Notes under the pieces: model-generated
Told to the model about the DNA's origin: nothing
The model's database searches: none
What the model saw: only the letters and a program-made list of their open reading frames with translations
Shown: positions 10,573 through 18,650 of the stretch, in pieces
How the letters are laid out: each line of letters starts with the position of its first letter
How positions within the stretch are numbered: position 1 is the stretch's first letter
DNA from: Sphaeroforma sirkka
Lineage: Eukaryota > Opisthokonta > Ichthyosporea > Ichthyophonida
Assembly: GCA_001586965.3 (NCBI GenBank)
Contig: LUCW03002300.1
Coordinates: 62,501 to 97,500, forward strand
Direction of reading: 5' to 3'
DNA: 35,000 bases
Program-made: the position numbers and the translations under genes

Positions 10573-12567
10573 CATACACATGTATACATTGACGTGTGAA
10601 TAAAAACACGCACATATTCATATATACATTGACATGTAATTATAAAAACGTACACTTTATATATATATATATATATACATATCCATAAATATACATTGAC
10701 GTGTAAATATAAAGACGTACACTTTATATACATATATATATATATATATACATTGACGTGTAAATATAAACACGTACACGTACACGTTACATATATACAT
10801 ATACATACACATACATATATATATTATTATGTTAAAAAATCCGTACAAGTAAAATCAATCAGCGATTCAGAACAGTTTCTTTCTGCCTGTCACCCAAAAT
10901 CAAAACGGGTAGAAGAACGTTCGGATATGGATGCAGATAAGACATTTCAGCAGAAGATGCAAAATCAAGTACTGGAAAGGGAAAGAACAACTAAGCACGT
11001 AATTACATAACACAAAGGCTCCGGAAACCGTTCGCTTATATATTTGATGTGATGTGGAATTCTTGGCCACTTGATTTTGAACGACACACCGCATTGTGCT
11101 GACACTCCAATTCCTCAGGAGCCTAACTTACCCTTCGAAGGTAGTCGGTCTAAGCTCCGCATCTAGGTCCGTTGTACAAAAAAGAAACATGTCATTTAAT
11201 CACAATGTCGATGTATAATGTTTTTCGTGACTAGTGGATGAGATGTGCGAACATTGCATTGTTTATTTTCCTACGTGAAAATATAACACCCCCACAAATT
11301 GCAGACAACCACCGATTCGTAAGTGTGAACCAGTACATTTTTTTCTACCATCATACCTGTTGCTGCACACCGTGACTTTGGAATTGTCCTGGACCTAGAC
11401 CTTGTTGTTGGCCCTGATCTTGCTGTTGTTGTGAGCTGCCAATCTGTAGTTGTTGAGGCTGATCGGGTTCATACGGCTTGAACCCCTCCCCTCCTCGCGG
11501 GACCATGCGCTGCTGCTGTTTCTGCTGCATCTCTTGCTGCGTGTACAGTCGCTGCTGTTGCTGCTGTAGCGCCATCAGCTGTTGCTCCTGCTGTCGCTGC
11601 TGCGCATCCAGCTGTCGCTGCATTTGCTGCTGCTCCAATTGTCGTTGTTGTTGCATCTCTTGGGTCATGGTTTGCTGGGTCGTGATTTGCTGCTGTTGTT
11701 CATTTGTTTGGCGCTGTTGTATATTGGTTCGCGCCTGCTGTTGCTGCTCGTACTCCAACTGCTGCAGCAGCAGTTGCTGTTGTTGCTTCTGATACTCCAA
11801 AGGCGGTCGATACTGGCTCTGCGGTTTGTAGAAGTTGTGGTTGTACCCGTCTCTGGATTTCAGGTACTCTAGCAGGGCTCGCTGGCCAGCTTTGTAAGCA
11901 TACGAAGCGGCCTACAGCAAATAATATAAGTGATAATTAGTATTGATGCAATACCTTATCGCAATAGGTGTACGTATACCACATTCTCGACGAGTGAAGC
12001 CTAAACTTGAGAGCACAAATTGACCTAGACAAGTGACAGACAGTTACATTCGGGTGATACACTTACAGTGAAGTCCATGGCATCTCTCTGGTCTAAATCA
12101 GCCCCGGCATCGAGCAGGACGCCCATAAAATTTTGCCAACCAAACTCGGCCGCAAGGTGCAGTGCCGTCTGTGATACATTGATGAGGAAATTGGTCTGTA
12201 TCAGCACTCAGACACAGTCACCAATGTAACGCGGAAATTCGACACATTTACCCACTTTATTAAATGCATGAATACATTATATCGAATTCAATATCAATTT
12301 GCTTCTTTCATATTGCGAGTGAAAACTTCCTTGATCAGCTGTTTCTAAATCATATCCAAATAACAATGCATTTAACCTACCATGCTGGTATCCGGTGACC
12401 CCCCTACGGGCGGTAGAAATCGCATTTGACCCAAAACCATGATGCTTTCTCTAAACTTCTGCAACATGACGTCCTCTTCGAAGCACAATTTCGATAGGAA
12501 TGCCACTTCCCCCGGCGACTAGAATTAGACAAGAACATGCATGTTCAGTTCAAAAAAAGAAAAAAAG

Positions 12568-12616
<49 letters not shown>

Positions 12617-15600
12617 GCCAGACTTCCAGGCTGATACGCTTGGAATACGTGGCTGTGTTCAGCATATTCTCCCAAGAAGCCGAACAATACATCCACACCA
12701 TACTGGAAACTCTTAGAATGACGTTTCCCATACTGGTAGCCTAGCGTAACCAAGCTGACCTTGGTCATTTTAACGCGCGATTGGAAGTAGAAGTAGAGCA
12801 CCAGCGCGCCGTACATGCAGACATACCGCATTCGAGCCGGGTTGGCGCTGCTCCATTATTTCCGAAAACTCCTCGTGCAATTTCAACATCTCCGTGCCCA
12901 GCCCTCGCGAGTCCACGGTGCCGTCTGCTGGGAGGGTTTACATATTCATAGACTATGTTAGAAAGACTTAAAAGATTAATAATACTCAACTCCATGCGAG
13001 ACGAATTGACAGAAAGAGCTATTGAACAACAATCGTGACACAAAAAATGAGCTGCATTTGAACCATCAAAATACAATAGTATCCCCATGTGGACTTAGCA
13101 TTATCAGAGCTCGCTTCACACGCGCTTCGTTGACAAATTTACAAACAATTGTGAGCATAAATCTTATAGGGCAGCTAAAAGAGATTCACACCAATTTATC
13201 TGATGAGAGGTACAAAATTTCCGTCTCAATCAATGATAGTATCTCCGCAAAACAATAAAGCACGATATAACAAGCAAACGCGGTGATGCAGCTAGACGAC
13301 ACGGATTCGCAAACGAAGCAGAGGGTAGGAATCGTGCAAGAGTCAAGAAGGCATACATTTTCGCGGCAGCGGTGTTGCATTGGACCTGTGTTCGAACATC
13401 AACACATTTTCTCCACAGTATATCTGTTTGTTAGCGATCTTCACCAAGGCCGTCAACTAGAAATGTATGCATGCAAATAAAAAGGCGCACAATAGTATAT
13501 GAGCCCTGACACTAGAACGAGCGCTGAAAGGTAAGGAATACAATTCGGGTTGGTGAAACTGCACATGTTTTTCTAATGCACATGTAACTTGTATAACATA
13601 TCTGGCGTCACAGAAGCTTCAAGCTTCACTTGCACACATGCGTAATACAATGACTCGATCGCGAATTGGAAGCAGGAAGTCAAGCGCCAGCACAGCGAAA
13701 CGCAAGACATCGGCACCGACAGTGCACTACACAAACACTATCGTAAGTATGCGGACAACATCTCTTCCTATATTACCTGAGTCATTTTCAAGTGGATGGC
13801 GGGTGCATGGAATCTGTAGAACATCTGGCCGTTGTTGTTGACAACCGGATTGGTGAAGGCCTGGGGATGTTGGCCGAAGGCTACACTGTAGCTCATATTA
13901 CTCCATCCGAATTGTTGCACTATACTTTCACTAATCTTAATCACAGCCGTGATAGGATCGCCCTCCGAGCCATTGGTCACAGAAAGCGAGACTAGCTTCA
14001 ACCCTATTCTCAAATGTACAGAGGTGACTGAGTGAGCAGAAGGAAGCTCCAAAAATTAAGCTAGCATACGAGTATGTTATGCAATATGCATAATACATTA
14101 TAAAGGCTCAACAGAGCTTTTGATACAAACAAGAGGCTACTCACCTTGAAGTATAGCGTACGATGAGCAGCTGGCAGCGCTGCCAACAGTTTGTTGTGGC
14201 TCATGACTTCCTCCATGTGAAGAATTCTGCCTATTCTGATCGCGTTCTGTCAATACAGCCATTAAGATATTGAGTTGATGTGTTGTAGATGATATAAATG
14301 CGCGACCATTGGGTATTCTGGTGTGATGTCGAAACACAAAAGGGTCGCGTTAGTATAATCATTAATGACGATAAAAATATAAGCAAGAATTCTATATACG
14401 ATATCGTACTCACACCCACACCCATATATATATATATATATACATATACATACATACATATACATATAGTACATACCTGCGAAGGTAAAAAGGTAGAAAG
14501 TACAAACATACATACACGTATAATTACTACGTGTATGTATGTACTATATGTGTATGTATGAATGTATGATATATATATAATATAAGAATATATACACACA
14601 CATATACTATGTTTGCACAAAATACTCTCGCTTAATATGAGGGATATGAATGTTGATAAACTCGACATTGCATGAAGAAACACCATTTGCTTCTTCTACA
14701 GGTAAATGAATCTCCAAATCGTAGACTCGCTTGACGCACTCTGACTCAGCAGCACAGAAGTTCAAAAGCAAGCATTGACCGCGATACAATAATAAAACAA
14801 CATACCTGGGTACGCATGTCATGTGGATTACCCAACAGACAATACATAGACAACGAATTGCTCTTCATATGTATTTTCACATCCATCCGTCACATATTTC
14901 TCAAATAAATTTACCATATAATAAGCTCCCAAATTTGTTCCTGTGAATGGTGTTCTGGTAGTACAACAGTTGATCATTACCAGCAGGTTGACTGTGTTGG
15001 CTTTGAAGGCTCCCGTTGCTCTGACTGTTACCATCAAAGCTGGGCGCATGACTATGGTGGCTAGGGTTAATGCTGTTCTGAGCGTAAATAACATGCGGGC
15101 CAGGGTTCGCATTAGAGCCCGAATTGACCATTCCATTTTCATACGCCGTCGCCTATTCGAACGGGAAAGGAACTTTAGTGGAAAGTACAAAGCGTATGTA
15201 ACGTAATAGTGATTAGCTCATAAAGAACTGCTAGTTGATTTTGGGTTGAAGTGGTCGAGCAAAGAAAGAGCGTGTGGGCGACATTTTACAAGCTATAGTA
15301 CCACTAAATTTCCGAGCGTGTAATATGTAAATATGTAATTATCGCGAAGCCACTCAAAAGCAAAGGCATATTCAGTGCTCAAGATATACATAGCAGATAT
15401 CCCAAATTGCAACAGACATACTGGATCTCCGTTCGATCTGATATTCGTGTTGTTCCGTGAGTTCACAGGCTTGGACGGGTACCTGCAGATGGGTTGACAG
15501 AATGTATAGAATTATAGCCATGCGAATATGGTTCCCACAAAAAGGATTGGCTCTTGTTCAATTTCATATCGGTAACACAGATAGATCACTTCTGATTGAG

Positions 15601-18192
15601 CTTGAATTTCACCGGACACCGTACCAGAAAACTGACCGATACATACCCCAACCGATGTAATTTCGTGTGAAAATTGCAAAATCGACTAAGCTACTATATA
15701 AAAGTCGTTCACACAACAGCTGGAGTCGAGGATGCAATATCCATACTGTCAACAGACACGACGTGCGTATTGTAAATAGTAGAGAACTCAGTTAGTATAT
15801 CAGAGACGATAAATCTGTACACAATCGATCTCCGCCAAATTCAACCTAGAGTAGGCATAATCTTAGACAAGTCGCCAACTTTGGATGCTCTAATGTATGG
15901 CGAAGGCGGCTGTGACTCCAATAACCATGGGCATAACGATAAAATATTGTGCGGTCGCGAGTATTATTCCCAAGGAATTTTGTAGCCTTCTAACATTTGA
16001 CATACCCAACCCTTGACGCGTTTGCCATGGGTGTCCCTGGTCTCATTTTTTTCGCCGGAGAATTAGTATATACATCCCCGATGTTGTTTCCATGTATACT
16101 TCCAGTGTGGTGACTGCCTGTATGATGACTTTTGTTGTCAGCGTGCCCATCTTCAGCCTGACCAGCAGCGGCTGCATCCTCTTTTTCCTCTGACACATTC
16201 TTCGCCTTTTCAAGTTCTTTAGCCTTCCACGCTTCAGCCTCTGCTGTGTATATTTGATGTGATTGACAGTGAAAAAAAAAGGCCAATAGAACAATCGATA
16301 CCTCCGGAATTCAGTGAAGGACACACGCCCGCCCAGAGAAAGGGGTTCAACTGGGAAAAAAAAGAGTACAGAAATGCAAAGCAGACATTTCGAAGGAAGA
16401 GCGAGCGAACGTGCCGAGGAAGCAAAATTCGTCAAAGACATCAAAACAGAGGGAAATAATATGAAGATTAATAGACAAAACACATACTGGCTTTACTTGG
16501 CTCAGAGAGTCTCCTCGCACGTTTAGGTCTGGGCCCGTCCACTGTAATCTTGACTTTCAGTTCCAGGACAGCTTCCATTGATGGATGTGTTTGGAACTTA
16601 AGAATCAATCTGAAAGCTTTCCCGCGGCCTGATCTACCTACGAATCGGAATCCGCTGAAGTTGGCAACATTAGCTCTGAAGTACGCATTACTGTTCCGCA
16701 ATTCCCCTTGATTGCCATCCGACGTGATAGCCACAACCTGCACTTCGGTTCCATCTGGTATGGGTTCGCTGGAGTACACCACAAAGGGTACCGCCAAAGC
16801 CTTGTTACATCTCCAATGGTGCGGCAATTGTGACGTCGTGATGGACGGTACGCTCGTCTTCAGTCTATAGCCGGATACGCGCCGTCGTCCACTTACACTG
16901 CCATTCTGGCTTGCATCCCCTGCTTCAGTACCCCTTGATCCAGGCGGCTGTGACTGCTGCTGTGGGACACTGGCTGCTTCTGCTGCGATAGCCAATTGTG
17001 GCTGTGCACGCTGTGTGTGTGCATAGTTAATATCGCCCGGCCCTTGCGAATTGTTGAACCCCTGATTCTGTTCTGGGGTGATACTGTCCGAAGGTACTCT
17101 TTGCTTATTCATAGGAGATAAAATATTCCGCATATGTTTGTTCTCCCTCACCAACGCCCCTGTACCGGCCTGCTGTGTATGCCTTTGCTGCTGAGACTCA
17201 GCATCCTCTTGTGTGATGGACTGTGGTTGCTGACACTGGTAGTTATGTTGCGAGTGTGTGTTTGAGTGTCGCATCTGCCCGTTGTTACCACTGGCAACAT
17301 TGTAACTACATCTACTACTAGCACTCGTGCTCGAAGGCCCACCGCTATTTGCATGTGGTGGTCCATAGCTTCGGCCCTGCATGTCTTGTCCCGTATTTTG
17401 ATTGTTATTGTTGAAACCTTGATTGTGCATAGGTGCTTGCTGCATATTCATGTGCGAGTTGGCTTGCGGTGGCTGCAATACACCTTGGTCCCCTAGTTCA
17501 TCCGAACTGCACGTGGATCCCTGAGCACAAAACCGCCCCATTCCCCGTCCCTCTCGCTTAGATGTTACGTGTGTGCTACTACTGCCGTTGACTTGATTGA
17601 AATTATTCACATTATTAGCGCTAACGTTGCCGTCGCTATAGCCGGCCTGTGGCGTATTAGAATATTGCTGAGGTTGAACATTGGGATTGTATGCCATGAT
17701 ACGCGGAGTCCCGTTATTTGATCTGCCTCTGTTATCGTAGGGGTGCGATTGTGGGTTTGAGTAACCGTTGTGTTGTGATAGACACTGAGCTCTCGGTCCG
17801 ACGTTGTACTGAGATCCTGACTGGTTGTTATAGCCTTGGGCATTCGAATCATGCTGTTGCAGCTGTTGCGACTGATGCTGTGACTGATGCTGTTGCTGGT
17901 GGTGTTGTTGCTGTGACTGATGCTGTTGCTGGTGGTGTTGTTGCTGTTGCTGCTGTTGCTGGTGGTGTTGTTGCTGTTGGTGTTGCTGCTGTTGCTGGTC
18001 TTGTTGCATTAGTTGTTGCTGTGCGTGTTGCGGATGGAAGTGATAATGTTGCTGTTGATGATGATTTGGGGTTCGTTGTTGTTGGAATTCATCTACTTGA
18101 TCATGTCGTTCTTGATTTTGATCTTCAACTTTACTATTGTCAACACTTTCAGTGGGCGGGTCGCCCCTATACTGCACTCGCGGGCTGCTCAT
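8985..18192 (-). CDS. Runt-domain transcription factor with IPT/TIG-like, ankyrin and Q-rich regions (14-exon model)
   Basis: Exons in transcript order: 18192-16488, 16243-16006, 15482-15422, 15152-14915, 14740-14626, 14317-14145, 14027-13777, 13456-13357, 12927-12827, 12518-12381, 12168-12067, 11911-11357, 9845-9264, 9179-8985. They total 4554 nt, exactly 1518 codons including the stop, and every junction keeps one reading frame. Most donors are GTATGT, GTAAGT or similar; exon 5 (GTATTT) and exon 13 (GTATCA) are weakest. Domain order: Q-rich head (1-440), Runt (about 444-557), S/N/H-rich linker, IPT/TIG-like (about 848-955), helical linker (about 961-1040), ankyrin (about 1041-1100), polyQ (to 1259), QFDN-repeat and Q/N tail (to 1517). 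It should be a nuclear DNA-binding regulator. Animal RUNX proteins lack IPT and ankyrin modules. The ATG at 18192 has an in-frame TAA shortly upstream. The alternative of two adjacent genes is discussed under rejected items. Confidence 0.78.
9264..9845 (-). CDS. exon 13: Q/N-rich region with 8-residue tandem repeats
   Basis: The exon starts at 9845 after GTTGTCAG (phase 0) and reads QHCQHSFDPGRQSQ. About seven tandem 8-residue units follow, of the form GQ(Q/P)Q(F/Y)D(D/N)N, encoded by 24-bp repeats at about 9641-9812. The rest is Q/N/S-rich with looser QQFNN and QQFDY echoes, and carries a basic VQKRPR. If the last intron is not removed, translation ends at 9192 with NSHNS. Confidence 0.8.
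9846..11356 (-). other. long intron 12 of the Runt gene, with microsatellite and 42-66-bp repeats
   Basis: This 1.5-kb intron contains (AT)n at 10502-10568. It also has about five to six copies of CATTGACGTGTAAATATAAA followed by ACGTACACTTTAT (at about 10408, 10586, 10628, 10692 and 10751), separated by AT runs. No convincing internal exon was seen. Confidence 0.65.
11357..11799 (-). CDS. exon 12: polyglutamine / coiled-coil-like region
   Basis: After PPLEYQKQQQQ the exon is dominated by Q with interspersed L, M, E and R (QQLEYEQQQQART, MTQEMQQQRQLEQQQMQRQL). This pattern fits a Q-rich coiled coil rather than a pure homopolymer. It ends QSHGVQQQ at a CAG/GTATGA donor, phase 0. Codons mix CAG and CAA. 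Q-rich regions are common transactivation or condensate-forming segments; function here is inferred. Confidence 0.85.
11800..12168 (-). CDS. exon 11 and start of exon 12: about two ankyrin repeats
   Basis: Exon 11 (12168-12067) reads TALHLAAEFGWQNFMGVLL and then DAGADLDQRDAMDFT, a textbook ankyrin repeat (TALHLAA, LLDAGAD, D). It ends at a perfect GTAAGT donor in phase 0. Exon 12 opens at 11911 with AASYAYKAGQRALLEYLKSR, a second, more divergent repeat lacking the TPLH motif. Ankyrin repeats are protein-interaction modules. In NF-kB precursors and CAMTA they likewise follow the IPT/TIG domain. Two repeats is short for a stable stack, so neighbouring helices in exon 10 may help cap it. Confidence 0.85.
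12381..12927 (-). CDS. exons 9-10: charged helical linker between IPT/TIG and ankyrin
   Basis: Exon 9 (12927-12827) reads DGTVDSRGLGTEMLKLHEE, then FSEIMEQRQPGSNA. Exon 10 (12518-12381) reads SPGEVAFLSKLCFEED, then VMLQKFRESIMVLGQMRF. Both look alpha-helical and are probably a helical lead-in to the ankyrin repeats. The exon 9 acceptor is a tandem CAGCAG. The exon 10 acceptor (TTCTAG) is preceded by an extremely long T tract on this strand. I recognise no named domain here. Confidence 0.75.
12550..12611 (-). repeat. about 60-nt poly(A) on plus = poly(T) upstream of exon 10 acceptor
   Basis: Read on the gene's strand, this is a T run broken only by a few C residues. It lies about 30-95 nt upstream of the TTCTAG acceptor at 12519, where a polypyrimidine tract is expected, but it is several times longer than usual. 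It could also be the A-tail of an inserted element oriented on plus. Confidence 0.85.
13357..14027 (-). CDS. exons 7-8: IPT/TIG-like immunoglobulin-fold domain
   Basis: Exon 7 (14027-13777) and exon 8 (13456-13357) join in phase 0. The product reads KLVSLSVTNGSEGDPITAVI, then SYSVAFGQHP, NNNGQMFYRFHAPA, LTALVKIANKQIYCGEN and VLMFEHRSNATPLP. This follows the IPT/TIG strand plan: an opening strand, an FG-containing strand (VAFG), an xxxPA turn near the end, an alternating hydrophobic strand and a closing FEYR-like strand. The end resembles the TIG of CAMTA proteins (CPAH, LQVAFNN, VVFEYKARALP, recalled from memory). In NF-kB, CSL, EBF and CAMTA factors the IPT/TIG domain dimerises or braces the DNA-binding domain. 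The opening G-rich hairpin is weak, so the assignment needs a profile search. Confidence 0.6.
14430..14580. repeat. (ATAC)n microsatellite with a perfect 15-bp hairpin, intron 5
   Basis: ACATACATACACGTA at 14506-14520 and its exact reverse complement TACGTGTATGTATGT at 14528-14542 flank a 7-nt loop (TAATTAC). The surrounding DNA is TA/TATG simple repeat. The structure lies inside the intron between exons 5 and 6 of the Runt gene. Confidence 0.85.
16488..18192 (-). CDS. exon 1: Q-rich head and Runt DNA-binding domain
   Basis: The exon gives 568 residues from MSSPRVQYRGDPPTESVDN. Residues about 40-115 are nearly pure Q/H, and 115-430 are N/Q/S/G-rich and disordered. The Runt domain (about 444-557; nt 16863-16522) reads LPHHWRCNKALAVPF, IPDGTEVQV, GELRNSNAYF, FRFVGRSGRGKAF and KITVDGPRPKR. 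Residues that contact DNA in human RUNX1 (R80 and K83 of WRCNK; R135, R139, R142 and K144 of RFVGRSGRGK; D171, R174 and R177 of VDGPR) are all present, so binding to the PuACCPuCA-type RUNX site is expected. A basic KRARR follows as a likely nuclear signal. Two phase-compatible donors exist: GTATGT after 16488 and GTAAAG after 16497, differing by three codons. Confidence 0.95.
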
Positions 18193-18650
18193 CGTTAATT
18201 CAGTGTCATATACTTACGATCCGCGTTTAGTCAGGAGTTAGGTTCCGCAGATTAAAATTTCCTGCAATTTAAGCCGATTAGGATTAATGTGATTGAATTA
18301 ATACCATATAGCAAGCAGCAAGATACTATCAGGTTATGTACGTATGTTTAGTTTGAGGTCGTTCATGACACTGTATGTGGCGTAATCAAAGTCAAATACT
18401 AATCGATTAGAGTTTAAAGGAAGTACGTTTGCGATACGTATTTCGTCCGTGTGTTGCTCCTGTTGTGTGCGTCGCTTGTGATGTGGTTCACATGATGGTA
18501 TGGTATCACATGAAGTATAGCGTTGCTGTGCTGCACACAGGTCCAGAACTGTTACCTCTATTCTGGGGTTGGCAAGTATTTGTCGTGAGCTCCGATGAGT
18601 ACACAATCACCGCGTTTTCGGTCGGTTAGATTCTACTGCGCTTTAGAAAT
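18193..18650 (-). promoter_or_regulatory. 5' flank of the Runt gene with a possible upstream exon
   Basis: On the gene's strand, TTGCAG at about 18263 followed by GGATC/GTAAGT at about 18219-18214 marks a possible 44-nt untranslated exon. The GTAAGT lies only about 25 nt before the ATG. Further upstream, 18606-18334 holds an open frame with protein-like content (NVLPLNSNRLVFDFDYATYS, MNDLKLNI) that could be an exon of another transcript. The in-frame TAA before the ATG argues against an N-terminal extension. No TATA box was identified. Confidence 0.3.

Noticed and set aside
11478-11872. Forward-strand cysteine- or leucine-rich open frames opposite the polyQ exon
   Set aside because: Antisense of CAG/CAA repeats reads CTG/TTG as L or C. 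The minus-strand exon explains the openness.
13022-13258. Forward frame of 78 codons in intron 8 of the Runt gene
   Set aside because: No motif, no splice context, antisense to an intron.
13638-13841. Forward open frame beginning MRNTMTRSRIG and ending at a GTAAGT
   Set aside because: It overlaps the minus-strand exon 7 and intron 7 of the Runt gene. The single good donor is probably chance, and no partner exon was found.
14780-14880. Extra small exon ending CCCAG/GTATGT at about 14777 on minus
   Set aside because: The donor is good, but every phase-compatible acceptor gives a stop or a 55-nt intron. The direct exon 4 to exon 5 join is simpler.
14626-15152. Splitting the Runt gene into two genes, with exon 4 ending at a stop at 14901 and a second gene starting after it
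   Set aside because: The exon 4 donor (TATG/GTAAAT, phase 1) fits the strong acceptor TGAGTCAG at 14741, and all later phases agree over ten exons. A second gene would need an extra promoter in under 300 bp. Only transcript data can settle it.
15457-15660. Forward 67-codon frame over exon 3 of the Runt gene
   Set aside because: Antisense to an exon with good splice sites on minus; not protein-like.
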